Positions 34,258 to 43,348 of a stretch of 64,000 bases of DNA are shown here, in pieces. The DNA is from Luteimonas endophytica (GTDB taxonomy: Bacteria > Pseudomonadota > Gammaproteobacteria > Xanthomonadales > Xanthomonadaceae), in assembly GCF_029887875.1 (NCBI RefSeq), contig NZ_JARXRM010000035.1, positions 1-64,000 of the forward strand. The letters are read 5' to 3'. The position numbers and the translations under genes were made by a program. The notes under the pieces are model-generated. The model searched no databases. It was given only the letters and a program-made list of their open reading frames with translations, and was not told the DNA's origin. The first letter of the stretch is position 1. Every line of letters begins with the position of its first letter.

Positions 34258-34410
34258 GGCGAACCGCACCCGTATTCCGGCTCGGCCGGGTTCGGTCCTT
34301 CGGGCAGGGCGCGGCCCGCTTGCGCGGGCCGGTCCAGGCTGACCTGAAAGCCGCCCAGAGCCCGTTGACCACGAGGACCGAAGACGGTCTACGGCGGCGG
34401 GGCGCGGGCC

Positions 34411-35427
34411 ATGGATCACTCCCAGTACTCCGTGGCCGCCACCGAGGACCTGGTCCGGCTGCGGCGCCGGATCGCCCGCGCCGGTGTGCCGGCGAGGCGG
34501 ACCGATGCCAACGTCATCGTCGGCACCTGGAACATCCAGAAGTTCGGCGGCTTCCACGCCGGCTGGGCGGAGAATCCGGGCAGCCCCAAGCGGAACCTGC
34601 GCGCGCTCGCGCTGATCGCCGAGATCGTCCGCTGCTTCGACGTGATCGCCCTGCAGGAGGTGCAGCGCGAGACCGCCGCGCTGCGCCACCTGATGGCCGA
34701 GTTCCTCGGCCCGCACTGGGCGGTGCTGCTCACCGACGTGACCGCCGGCGACAAGGGCAATTCGGAGCGTCTGGCCTACCTCTACGACACCCGGCGGGTG
34801 CTGCCTTCCGGGCTGTCGGGCGAGATCGTCCTGCCGCCCGCGCCCGCCGGCCTGCCCGAGCAGTTCGACCGCACGCCCTATATCGCCGGCTTCCGTGCCG
34901 GCGGCGAACACTTCACCCTGCTCACGGCCCATATCCGCTACGGCGAGCTGCCGGCCGATCGCCTGGGCGAGCTGCAGCGCTTCGCCCGGCACACCGCGCA
35001 CGAGCTGCGCGCGCGCACCCGCAGCGGCCAGAGCCGCGAAGAGCCGAACCTGCTGGTGCTCGGCGACTTCAATATCGACAAGCGCCAGGGCAACCCGCTG
35101 TTCGATGCCTTCGTCGCAACCGGCCTGTGGGTGCCCGAGGCGCTGCAGGCGGTCCGCACCACCACCGGCAAGGTGGCCAAGCACTACGACCAGATCGCCT
35201 GGTTCCGGGGCGAGGATTTCGGCCTGCGCCCCAGCGGCCGGGCCGGCACCATCGATTTCGCCGGCGCCGTCTACCAGGAGGTCCCCCAGAGCCAGGTGTC
35301 GCCCCGCGTCAGCGACCACCTGCCGCTGTGGATCGAGTTCGCTACCGACCGCAGCGACGAGGCGATGGCGCGGGTGCTGGGAGCGGACCCGGACAGCCCG
35401 GACCCGTTCGCGGGCGTACCGGAGTAG
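34411..35427 (+). CDS. Endonuclease/exonuclease/phosphatase (EEP) family protein
   Basis: This encodes 338 residues. All main EEP motifs are visible: GTWNIQKFGGF, IALQEVQRE with the metal-binding Glu, LLTAHIRYG, VLGDFNIDKRQGNP with the Asp/Asn pair, and the final VSDHLPLW with catalytic His. No signal peptide, so a cytosolic or specially exported hydrolase. Members cut phosphodiesters in nucleic acids or lipids. Which substrate is used here cannot be seen. Confidence 0.9.
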   Translation: MDHSQYSVAATEDLVRLRRRIARAGVPARRTDANVIVGTWNIQKFGGFHAGWAENPGSPKRNLRALALIAEIVRCFDVIALQEVQRETAALRHLMAEFLGPHWAVLLTDVTAGDKGNSERLAYLYDTRRVLPSGLSGEIVLPPAPAGLPEQFDRTPYIAGFRAGGEHFTLLTAHIRYGELPADRLGELQRFARHTAHELRARTRSGQSREEPNLLVLGDFNIDKRQGNPLFDAFVATGLWVPEALQAVRTTTGKVAKHYDQIAWFRGEDFGLRPSGRAGTIDFAGAVYQEVPQSQVSPRVSDHLPLWIEFATDRSDEAMARVLGADPDSPDPFAGVPE

Positions 35428-35689
35428 ACGCAACGCCGGTCCACCCCGGGGGCGGGGCCCGGGCGACTCGAGGGCTCCACCCATGCCCGAGGGGTTTCCC
35501 GCGTTCGCCCGTAGGGGCTTTCCTACACCTTTCGGATCAATCACTTGCGCTCCCGGGCGCTGGCCGTCGCGGGTGCGGTTCGGGCGTTAGGAGTGTTCGG
35601 AAGCGGCGAGCGTGCGCGGATGGTTCCCGACGCGGGAGGCTGCAGGCGCTTCTTCCATCCCATTCGCTGATACCGCACAGGAGCACGTC

Positions 35690-36400
35690 ATGAAGAAGAA
35701 ACCACAGCAATCCGCGCAGACCGGGCCGGAACCGGTCTCCGTGGACCAGGCGCTGAAGCAGCGGCGCGAGGATCTGACGATCAAGGACAAGGGCGAGGTG
35801 CTGGTCGGGCCGGAAGGCGAGTACGCGCGATTCTTCCAGCGCGTGCGCGTGAGCTCGTTCAAGGACCTGCAACGGATGTCGTTCGTGCCGGAGGGCCTGG
35901 ACGAGAAAAAGGCCATGGACGCCATCGCCCGCGACAACGACGCCGCCTTCGAGGCGGCGCTGCGCGCGCCGGACGAGGGCGATCCCGACTGCGGCTGCGA
36001 TTGCGACGGCAGGCACGATGCCGAAACGCCTGCCTCGCGCCCGGCGGGCCGCGCTGCGATCTCTCCCCTGCGCGCACGCTACTCGCGCCTGCGCCGAAAC
36101 TTCCATCCGCAGCTGGCCCGTGCCCTCACCGAGGTCTACCGGCGCGACGTGCAGTGGGACCACATGGTGGCCACGCATGTCCATCGCTGGATAGATCGAC
36201 TGGTGGTGGCGAAGGAGTTCGACCTCGGTTCGATCCTGTTCCGCGACATCGTGGTCGGCAAGAACAGCACCTTCAACGTCGCCGCCAGCACCCAGATCCT
36301 GTGGGCGAACGACATCCGCATCCACGTCGGCGGCAAGATCCGCACGCTCGGCTCGTACATGAAGGTCAAGTGCGCGTCCATCCAGGGCAACCTCGCTTAG
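35690..36400 (+). CDS. Hypothetical protein with a Cys/Asp cluster and beta-solenoid-like tail
   Basis: This encodes 236 residues, with AGGAG upstream. A basic/polar head with VSVDQALKQRREDLTIKDKG is followed by a DCGCDCDG cluster (~residues 102-109). The last ~55 residues (ILFRDIVVGKNSTFNVAAS, RIHVGGKIRTLGSYMKVKC) alternate hydrophobic and polar residues as in short parallel beta-solenoids. No signal peptide. It is followed after 50 bases by the glycine-rich gene. Family not recognised. Confidence 0.65.
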   Translation: MKKKPQQSAQTGPEPVSVDQALKQRREDLTIKDKGEVLVGPEGEYARFFQRVRVSSFKDLQRMSFVPEGLDEKKAMDAIARDNDAAFEAALRAPDEGDPDCGCDCDGRHDAETPASRPAGRAAISPLRARYSRLRRNFHPQLARALTEVYRRDVQWDHMVATHVHRWIDRLVVAKEFDLGSILFRDIVVGKNSTFNVAASTQILWANDIRIHVGGKIRTLGSYMKVKCASIQGNLA

Positions 36401-36450
36401 GCGCCCTCCGCGATTTTCCATCCACGACCGAAACGAAAGGAAACACGAAC

Positions 36451-37161
36451 ATGGCAAACATCATCGCGAACGGAGCCGCCGGCAACGCCGGGTTCCAAGG
36501 GGCGGACGGCAGCAATGGCGGCGCCGGCAACAATGGCCAGAAGGCGAACTGCAACTGGATCGACGACGACTGCGCCACCCGTGGCGGCCCGGGCGGACCG
36601 GGGACCAACGGCGGCGAGGGCGGGCCCGGGGGGCCGGGCGGCCACGGCGGCACCATCGTGCTCGAGGCCAACAATCTGCTGCCCGGGGTGCTGATCCAGG
36701 CGCGCGGCGGCGCCGGAGGCGCCGGCGGGCGGGGCGGCAACGGCGGCCACGGCGGCAAGGGCGGCAAGGGCGGTGCCGGCGACGACTGCGAGTACGGCCG
36801 CACCGGCGGCGACGGCGGGCGCGGCGGCAACTCGGGCAAGGGCGGTCTGGGCGGTCCGGGCGGCAACGGCGGCAGCATCATCGTGACCGTCAAGGTGGAC
36901 GGTTCACTGGGGACCAGCCAGCCGCTCGACGCGTCGGCCGGCGCGGGGGGCCAGGGGGGCGTCGCCGGCACGCCGGGATCGCCGGGCGCGCCCGGCGACG
37001 CCGGTGCCACGACCGGCGTGTTCTCCGCCAGCAGCGATTGCTCGAGCCCCGGCCCGCAACCGAACTGGGGCGGCAATGGCGAGACCCCTACGCCCGGATC
37101 CTATGGCAATGGGCCCTCGGGCAGTCCGGGGTCGGCACAGATGTTCGTGACCGGCCCGTAG
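36451..37161 (+). CDS. Glycine-rich, collagen-like protein
   Basis: This encodes 236 residues, with AAAGGA upstream. Long runs of GG-x and GGxGGxGG triplet-like repeats (GGPGGPGGHGG, GGRGGNGGHGGKGG) are interrupted by hydrophobic strands (TIVLEANNLLPGVLIQAR, SIIVTVKVDGS). A few Cys (NCNWIDDDC, DDC) are present. No signal peptide. The pattern suggests a polyglycine-helical or collagen-like structural fold. It lies 50 bases downstream of the solenoid-like gene; the pair probably acts together, perhaps as a surface or storage structure, but this is not shown. Confidence 0.75.
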   Translation: MANIIANGAAGNAGFQGADGSNGGAGNNGQKANCNWIDDDCATRGGPGGPGTNGGEGGPGGPGGHGGTIVLEANNLLPGVLIQARGGAGGAGGRGGNGGHGGKGGKGGAGDDCEYGRTGGDGGRGGNSGKGGLGGPGGNGGSIIVTVKVDGSLGTSQPLDASAGAGGQGGVAGTPGSPGAPGDAGATTGVFSASSDCSSPGPQPNWGGNGETPTPGSYGNGPSGSPGSAQMFVTGP

Positions 37162-37194
37162 CGGGCGAACATCGGCGATCGGAGCATCGATCCT

Positions 37195-37683
37195 TCATGC
37201 GCGCCGCCCGGGGCCGACGCCCCGGGCGGCAGGCGTGCGCTGCAGGTGTTCCCCGAGCGCATCGAGCATGTCGGTCCAGCCGGCGCGATGGCCGTCGGAA
37301 TCGTCGCTGCCGTCGAGATAGGCGCCCTGCTCGGTGAGCAGCATGCGGCATTGCCCGCCGGCGTCCTCGAACTCCACCGTCACCAGTCCGGCGAATCCGA
37401 GTGCGCCGCCGCTGGACAGGGTGGTGGTGTAGACGATCCGCTGCTGCGGCAGGATCTGCTCGTAGCGGTTGCGGTTGGTCCACACCGGGCCGGCCTCGGG
37501 GCCGAAGCGGCACACGTCGGTTCCGCCGGTGCGGAAATCGAAGGCCTCGTATTCGAAGGTCCAGCCCGGTCCGGGGGCGCACCAGTCGAGCACGGCATCG
37601 CGCCGGCTCCAGGCCGCGAACACCGCGGCGGACGGGACGGGGTAGGTGCGCTCCAGGCGCACGCAGGCATGGGGCAGGGGCAT
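37195..37683 (-). CDS. SRPBCC / AHSA1-domain protein
   Basis: This encodes 162 residues. The helix-grip fold of the activator-of-Hsp90-ATPase-like family is clear: ACVRLERTYPVPSAAVFAAW, DWCAPGPGWTFEYEAFDFRTGG, TVEFEDAGGQCRMLLTEQG, and the C-terminal helix GWTDMLDALGEHLQ. It is a small cytosolic lipid-pocket protein, often near regulators like its divergent AraC neighbour. A 12-bp perfect hairpin (37203-37230) overlaps its last codons. Confidence 0.9.
   Translation of the reverse strand: MPLPHACVRLERTYPVPSAAVFAAWSRRDAVLDWCAPGPGWTFEYEAFDFRTGGTDVCRFGPEAGPVWTNRNRYEQILPQQRIVYTTTLSSGGALGFAGLVTVEFEDAGGQCRMLLTEQGAYLDGSDDSDGHRAGWTDMLDALGEHLQRTPAARGVGPGRRA
37203..37230. terminator. 12-bp perfect hairpin at converging gene ends
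   Basis: GCCGCCCGGGGC-CGAC-GCCCCGGGCGGC lies between the glycine-rich gene stop (37161) and the SRPBCC gene end, overlapping the latter's last codons. It lacks a U-tract but is a strong structure at the convergent boundary. Confidence 0.45.
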
Positions 37684-37802
37684 GGCGGTTCCTCGGGGTC
37701 GGCGCGGACGCGATCGTCCGCGGGCCACACGCTACGGGTCGGCTTGGGCGGCTTCGAGAGAGGTTCTGGACTAAAACGGGGCATTCGTGCCAACGTCGCG
37801 GC

Positions 37803-38840
37803 ATGATTTCCGAGCCGCGGCATGCCGAACCGGTCAGGGTGGCGATCCTGGCGCTGCCGGAGACCACGCCGATGGCGGTGTATGGCCTGTACGAGGTGTT
37901 CTCGGCGGTGGGCTGGATGTGGGAGCGGCTGACCGGCGAGCCGGTGGCCGCGCGGCGCATGCGCCCCCAGATCGTGGCGATGTCGCCTGCGCCGATCGGG
38001 TCGGCGGTGGGCACGCCGATCCAGCCGCAGGCGGCCATCGCCCAGGTGCCGGCCTGCGACATCGTGATCGCCACGGATGTCGAGCTGCCGCTGGCGCCGG
38101 GCGCCGCTGCCGGCTGGGCGCCGGCGGCCGGCTGGATCCGGAGCCAGCTCGAGGCCGGCGCCATCGTCTGTTCCACCTGCAGCGGCTCGCTGTTGCTGGC
38201 CGAGGCCGGGCTGCTGGACGGGCGCGATGCCGCCTCGCACTGGAGCGCGGCGGATCTGTTCCGCGACCGCTACCCGCAGGTGCGCTTGCGCCCGGAGCGG
38301 ATCCTTTGCGACAGCGGCGCCGAAGGTCGCCTGATCACGACCGGTGGCGCCTCGTCCTGGCAGGACCTCGCGCTCTACCTGATCGGCCGCTGCTGCGGAC
38401 CGGCGGAAGCGGTGCGGATCGCCAAGATCTTCCTGATCGGCGACCGCGCCGACGGCCAGCTGCCGTTCGCGGCGATGACCCGGCCGCGCCAGCACGGCGA
38501 CGCGGTGATTTCCGCCTGCCAGGCCTGGATCGCCGGGCACTACGACGCGCCCAGCCCGGTGGCGCGCATGGTGCAGCGCTCGGGCCTGCCGGAGCGCAGC
38601 TTCAAGCGCCGGTTCCGCAACGCCACCGGCTACACCCCGGTGGCGTACGTGCAGGCGCTGCGGATCGAGGAGGCCAAGCAGATGCTGGAGTCCGGCGAGG
38701 CGCGGATCGACGCGATCGCCGCCGCGGTGGGCTACGAGGATCCGGCATTCTTCCGGCGCCTGTTCCGGCGCACCGCCGGGATCACCCCGGCCCGATATCG
38801 CCAGCGCTACCGGACGATGAAGGACGGCGGGCGGCGCTGA
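37803..38840 (+). CDS. GlxA family AraC-type regulator with DJ-1/PfpI domain
   Basis: This encodes 345 residues. Residues ~10-195 are a DJ-1/PfpI-like domain (VAILALPETTPMAVYGLYEVF) with the nucleophile-elbow-like AIVCSTCSGSLLLAEAGLL. Residues ~225-335 are two AraC helix-turn-helices (VARMVQRSGLPERSFKRRFRN, IDAIAAAVGYEDPAFFRRLFRR). It is divergent from the SRPBCC gene, 119 bases apart, and likely controls it. Ligand unknown. Confidence 0.92.
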   Translation: MISEPRHAEPVRVAILALPETTPMAVYGLYEVFSAVGWMWERLTGEPVAARRMRPQIVAMSPAPIGSAVGTPIQPQAAIAQVPACDIVIATDVELPLAPGAAAGWAPAAGWIRSQLEAGAIVCSTCSGSLLLAEAGLLDGRDAASHWSAADLFRDRYPQVRLRPERILCDSGAEGRLITTGGASSWQDLALYLIGRCCGPAEAVRIAKIFLIGDRADGQLPFAAMTRPRQHGDAVISACQAWIAGHYDAPSPVARMVQRSGLPERSFKRRFRNATGYTPVAYVQALRIEEAKQMLESGEARIDAIAAAVGYEDPAFFRRLFRRTAGITPARYRQRYRTMKDGGRR

Positions 38841-38864
38841 GCCGCCTTCGGGCCGCGGGCGTAC

Positions 38865-38878
38865 CCACGCGCGTGGGC
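38865..38878. terminator. 14-bp palindrome between converging genes
   Basis: CCCACGCGCGTGGG is a perfect palindrome between the AraC regulator stop (38840) and the PiT gene end (38892). No T-run follows; it may help end transcription from both sides. Confidence 0.35.
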
Positions 38879-38891
38879 CGCGCCTTCCTGG

Positions 38892-40139
38892 TCAAAGCAC
38901 CGCGCGCAGGATGAAGAAGAAGAGCACCGACAGCACCGCGCCGGCGGGCACGGTGACCAGCCAGGACAGGAAGATGTTGCGGATCACGGTGAGGTTGATC
39001 GCCGAGATCCCGCGGGCCATGCCGACGCCCAGCACCGCGCCGACCAGGGTGTGCGTGGTCGAGATCGGCAGGCCGGTGCTGGAGGCGAGCACGATGGTGC
39101 TGGCGGCCGACATTTCGGCGGCGAAGCCGCGGCTGGGCGTGAGCGCGGTGATCTTGGTGCCGACGGTGCGCATCACCTGCCGGCCGTAGGTGGCCAGGCC
39201 GAGCACGATGCCGCCGCCCCCCAGCAGCAGCACCCATGGCGAAACCGCCGACTGGCCCTCCACCATGCCCGTCGAGGCGACTGCGATCACGGCGGCCACC
39301 GGGCCGACGGCGTTGGCGACGTCGTTGGAGCCGTGCGCGAACGCCATCGAGCAGGCGGTGATGACCATCAGCACGCCGAAGATGCGTTCGACGGTGGCGA
39401 AGCGGAACTTGCTGTCGGCGGCCGGATCGACGCGGATGCGGTCGATGATCAGCTTGCCTGCGATCGCAACCACGATCGCGATGACGACCGCGATGGCGAG
39501 GTTCTGCCGGGTCGTCAGCTGCAGCCCGACGTGGGTGAGGCCTTTCATCAGCGTCATCATCACCACCATGAAGGCGGCGACGAGCATGTAGACCGGCACG
39601 TACCGGCGCGCGCGCTCGATCGGGTCCTTGCGATCCAGGATCAGCACCTGCACGGTGCGGAAGATCAGGAAGGCGATGACGCCGGACACCAACGGCGACA
39701 CCACCCAGCTCATCACGATCTGCCCGACCTTGCCCCATTGCACCGCCTCCATGCCGATGCCGACGGCGGCGAAGCCGACGATGGCGCCGATGATGGAATG
39801 GGTGGTGGACACCGGCCACCCCAGCTTGGATGCCAGGTTCAGCCAGACCGCGGCGGCCAGCAGCGAACCGAGCATGCCGTAGATCATCAGTTCCGGCGTG
39901 CCGGCGAGCAGGCTGGCGTCGACGATGCCGCTGCGGATCGTGGAAGTGACGCTGCCGCCGGCCAGCACCGCCCCGGCGAACTCGAACACCGCGGCGATGA
40001 TCACCGCCTGCTTGAAGCTGATCGCCTTGGCGCCGGTGGAGGTGGCCATCGCGTTGGCCACGTCGTTGGCGCCGATCGCCCAGGCCATGTACAGGCCGAA
40101 GACCGCGGCCAGCACGATATAGAGGGTCATCTGGTCCAT
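38892..40139 (-). CDS. pit: PiT family inorganic phosphate transporter
   Basis: This encodes 415 residues with about ten hydrophobic helices. Both halves carry the duplicated PHO4 signature: GANDVANAMATSTGAKAI near residue 25 and GSNDVANAVGPVAAVI in the second half. It imports metal-phosphate with protons or sodium across the inner membrane. It lies 10 bases downstream of a DUF47 gene, the usual low-affinity phosphate uptake pair. Confidence 0.95.
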   Translation of the reverse strand: MDQMTLYIVLAAVFGLYMAWAIGANDVANAMATSTGAKAISFKQAVIIAAVFEFAGAVLAGGSVTSTIRSGIVDASLLAGTPELMIYGMLGSLLAAAVWLNLASKLGWPVSTTHSIIGAIVGFAAVGIGMEAVQWGKVGQIVMSWVVSPLVSGVIAFLIFRTVQVLILDRKDPIERARRYVPVYMLVAAFMVVMMTLMKGLTHVGLQLTTRQNLAIAVVIAIVVAIAGKLIIDRIRVDPAADSKFRFATVERIFGVLMVITACSMAFAHGSNDVANAVGPVAAVIAVASTGMVEGQSAVSPWVLLLGGGGIVLGLATYGRQVMRTVGTKITALTPSRGFAAEMSAASTIVLASSTGLPISTTHTLVGAVLGVGMARGISAINLTVIRNIFLSWLVTVPAGAVLSVLFFFILRAVL

Positions 40140-40149
40140 CGGCCGGTCC

Positions 40150-40827
40150 TCAGCGGGCGAGCAGGCGCTGCAGGCGGCTGCCCACGCGCTGGGCGTAGTC
40201 GCCGACCTCGCCGATCCACTCGATGGCCTTGTACATGAACACCACGTCCACCGGCGGCAGGTCCTGCTCGCGCACGAACAGCGCGGCGCGCACCTCGGCC
40301 TGCAGCTGGTCGGTATCGTCCTCGATCGCGTCGAGCTGGCCGATCATCTCTTCCACCAGCTCCACTTCGGCGCCGCGGAAGCCGGTCTCGAACAGCTCGC
40401 CCAGCTCGTTGACGCTGCGCTCGGCCTGGTCCACCGCATCCACGCAGCGGCGCACCAGCTTCATCAGCGCCTCGCCGATCTCGGCCGGGAACGCCATGCG
40501 CCGGCCGATCACGATGCCCGAGACGTCCTTGGCGGTGTTGGCCACGCGGTCCTGGATCATCAACAGGTCCAGCAGATCGGCGCGGGCCACCGGCATCCAC
40601 AGGTTGTCGGGCAGGTTCAGCCGAACGTCCTTCTTCAGGTCGTCGGCGGCCTGCTCGCGGGCGACGATGCGGTCGCGCGCGGCGGACGCCGCTTCCCAGT
40701 CGCCGCGCAGCACCGATTCCATGAACGGCTTGAGTTCGCGCGCGCAGGCGGCCGCTTCCTCGAAGTGCTTCTGCAACGGGCGCACCGGCGAACGGCCGAA
40801 GAGATTGGCGACGAAGCTGTTTGCCAT
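40150..40827 (-). CDS. DUF47 / PhoU-like phosphate transport regulator
   Basis: This encodes 225 residues; GGGAG before the start at 40827. It is an all-helical PhoU-like protein: LFGRSPVRPLQKHFEEAAACA at the start, RADLLDLLMIQDRVANTAKDVSGI, and IEWIGEVGDYAQRVGSRLQ at the end. Its acidic faces bind metals in relatives. It probably gates or senses the PiT permease encoded immediately downstream. Confidence 0.93.
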   Translation of the reverse strand: MANSFVANLFGRSPVRPLQKHFEEAAACARELKPFMESVLRGDWEAASAARDRIVAREQAADDLKKDVRLNLPDNLWMPVARADLLDLLMIQDRVANTAKDVSGIVIGRRMAFPAEIGEALMKLVRRCVDAVDQAERSVNELGELFETGFRGAEVELVEEMIGQLDAIEDDTDQLQAEVRAALFVREQDLPPVDVVFMYKAIEWIGEVGDYAQRVGSRLQRLLAR

Positions 40828-40982
40828 GCGGGACTCCCTAGGTTGGTTGCCGGGCGGGCGCGCGACCGTCATCGAGGCGTCATTATCGACGAAAGGCCGC
40901 CGGATGGAATTCCTCCGCCGGTTTTCATGCCGCCTTTATGCCGCGCAGGTCAGGGTGGGGCTTGCGTTCCCACGGGATCCCG

Positions 40983-42407
40983 ATGCCCAGTACCTCGCCC
41001 ATCTTCGACGAAATGGGCTGGCCGGACGCCATCCGGCCGCCGTATTCGCTGATCGACGCCTGGCTGAAATCGGCCACGGCCGAGCAGCTGGCGCTCAAGC
41101 GCCGCGAGGCCGAAGTCCTGTTCCGGCGCATCGGCATCACCTTCGCCGTCTATACCGAGGGCGGCGACGCCGAGCGGCTGATTCCCTTCGACCTGATCCC
41201 CCGGGTGCTGGCCCAGGCCGAATGGCAGCGGCTGCGGCAGGGGCTGGAGCAGCGGGCGAAGGCGCTCAACGCCTTCCTCCACGATGTCTACCACGACCGC
41301 GAGATCATCCGCGCCGGCCGGATTCCCGAGCGGCTGATCCTGCACAACGCCGAGTTCCGCCCGGAAATGAACGGCCTGGACCTGCCGGGCCGGATCTATT
41401 CGCACATCTCCGGCATCGACATGGTGCGTACCGGCCCCGACGACTACTACGTGCTGGAGGACAACTGCCGCACGCCGTCGGGCGTCTCCTACATGGTGGA
41501 GAACCGCGAGGTGATGCAGCGGTTGTTCCCGGATCTGTTCCGCCAGGCCCGGGTGGCGCCGGTGGCGCACTACGCCGACGAGCTGCTGGAAACCCTGCGT
41601 TCGGTCGCGCCGCCCAACTGCCACGGCGAGCCCACCGTGGTGCTGCTGACCCCCGGCACCCACAACAGCGCCTACTACGAACACGCCTTCCTGGCCGACG
41701 AGATGGGCATCGACCTGGTGGAGGGCGCCGACCTGCTGGTGCGCAACGACGTCTGCTACATGCGCACCACCGCCGGGCTGGAGCGGGTGGACGTGATCTA
41801 CCGTCGCATCGACGACGACTATCTCGACCCGCTGGTGTTCCGCCCGGAGTCCGCGCTGGGCGCGGCCGGGCTGCATTTCGCCAACCGCGCCGGCAACCTC
41901 ACCATCACCAACGCGGTGGGCGCGGGCATCGCCGACGACAAGGCCGTGTACATGCACGTGCCGGAGATGATCCGCTTCTACCTGGGCGAGGAGCCGCTGC
42001 TGTCCAACGTGCCCACCCACGACTGCAGCAAGCCCGACGAACTCAAGTACGTGCTCGAACACCTCGACGAGCTGGTGGTCAAGGCGGTGCACGGTTCCGG
42101 CGGCTACGGGATGCTGGTCGGCCCGCACGCCAGCAAGCAGGAGCTGGAGGATTTCCGGGCGCTGCTGAAGGCGAAACCCGAGACCTACATCGCCCAGCCG
42201 ACCCTGGCGCTGTCGACCGTGCCCACCTTCGTGGAATCGGGGGTGGCGCCGCGGCACGTGGACCTGCGGCCGTTCGTGCTGTCGGGCAGCGACAAGGTGC
42301 GCGTGGTGCCGGGCGGGCTGACCCGGGTGGCGCTGCGCGAGGGCTCGCTGGTGGTGAACTCGTCGCAGGGCGGCGGCACCAAGGACACCTGGGTGCTGGA
42401 GCAATGA
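40983..42407 (+). CDS. Circularly permuted ATP-grasp protein of the Anbu cluster
   Basis: This encodes 474 residues. It matches the circularly permuted type-2 ATP-grasp family: YSHISGIDMVRTGPDDYYVLEDNCRTPSGVSYMVENR at mid-protein, and GSGGYGMLVGPHASKQELEDF with VDLRPFV in the second half. It is predicted to make an amide bond using ATP. It overlaps the alpha-E gene by ATGA, and the four genes to 44933 form one operon with Anbu. Peptide synthesis is proposed for this cluster but remains an inference. Confidence 0.93.
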   Translation: MPSTSPIFDEMGWPDAIRPPYSLIDAWLKSATAEQLALKRREAEVLFRRIGITFAVYTEGGDAERLIPFDLIPRVLAQAEWQRLRQGLEQRAKALNAFLHDVYHDREIIRAGRIPERLILHNAEFRPEMNGLDLPGRIYSHISGIDMVRTGPDDYYVLEDNCRTPSGVSYMVENREVMQRLFPDLFRQARVAPVAHYADELLETLRSVAPPNCHGEPTVVLLTPGTHNSAYYEHAFLADEMGIDLVEGADLLVRNDVCYMRTTAGLERVDVIYRRIDDDYLDPLVFRPESALGAAGLHFANRAGNLTITNAVGAGIADDKAVYMHVPEMIRFYLGEEPLLSNVPTHDCSKPDELKYVLEHLDELVVKAVHGSGGYGMLVGPHASKQELEDFRALLKAKPETYIAQPTLALSTVPTFVESGVAPRHVDLRPFVLSGSDKVRVVPGGLTRVALREGSLVVNSSQGGGTKDTWVLEQ

Positions 42408-43348
42408 TGCTCGCGCGCACCGCCGACGGCCTGTTCTGGCTCGCCCGCTACATGGAGCGGGCCGACTACGTGGCGCGCCTGTTGCAGGTGGCCGGACACA
42501 TGAACGCGGTGCGGGTGGACAGCAACCGCAGCAGCGAGTGGGAGTCGGCGCTGGTCGCGGCCGGCTGCGCGGAGAGCTTCGGGGCCGGCGACGCGCCGGT
42601 CGACGAGGCCGGCGTGATCCGCTTCCTGGCCTTCGAACGCGCCAATCCCTCGTCCATCGTCAACTGCATCGAGATCGCCCGCCGCAACGCCCGCGCCGTG
42701 CGTACCTCCCTGACCACCGAGATGTGGGATGCGGTGAACCAGACCTCGCTGGAGCTGGCCGACTTCACCCGGGAGCCGCTGGATGCCGATCGCCTGGCCG
42801 AGTTCCTGGACTGGGTGAAGGCGCGGGTGGGCCTGTTCCACGGGGTCTGCTCGAACGGCATGCTGCGCCGCGACAGCTACCACTTCATCCGCGCCGGCCA
42901 GTTCCTGGAGCGGGCCGACAACACCGCGCGCCTGCTGGACGTGAAGTACCACGTGCAGCTGCCGGACGTGAAGGACGTCGGCGGCGTGGTGGACTACTAC
43001 CAGTGGGTCGCCATCCTGCGAGTGGTCGGCGCCCGCCGCGCCTACCGGGTGCTGTTCAAGGGCCGGGTGCAGCCGGCGCACGTGGCCGAGCTGCTGATCT
43101 CCCGCACCGTGTTTCCGCGCTCGCTGGCGTTCTGCTACGAGCAGATCACCCAGCACCTGGACGCGATCGAGGCGCAGGACCCGCAGCTGGCCGCAGCCGC
43201 CCGCCGCCAGGCGCACGTGATGTACGCGCAGCTGCGCTTCGCCAGCATCGACCGGGTGATCGAGGAAGGCCTGCACGAGTACCTCACCGACATCATCGAC
43301 CGCACCCGCGACCTGGGGGCCGAGATCGCCAAGGGACACCTGTTCTGA
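42404..43348 (+). CDS. Alpha-E domain protein of the Anbu cluster
   Basis: This encodes 314 residues (313 from ATG 42407). The alpha-E family opening LARTADGLFWLARYMERADYVARLL is present with a later ERADNTARLLDVKYH repeat; the protein is entirely helical. Family members always accompany ATP-grasp and transglutaminase partners. It overlaps both neighbours by four bases or one base, implying tight stoichiometric expression. Confidence 0.93.
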   Translation: MMLARTADGLFWLARYMERADYVARLLQVAGHMNAVRVDSNRSSEWESALVAAGCAESFGAGDAPVDEAGVIRFLAFERANPSSIVNCIEIARRNARAVRTSLTTEMWDAVNQTSLELADFTREPLDADRLAEFLDWVKARVGLFHGVCSNGMLRRDSYHFIRAGQFLERADNTARLLDVKYHVQLPDVKDVGGVVDYYQWVAILRVVGARRAYRVLFKGRVQPAHVAELLISRTVFPRSLAFCYEQITQHLDAIEAQDPQLAAAARRQAHVMYAQLRFASIDRVIEEGLHEYLTDIIDRTRDLGAEIAKGHLF

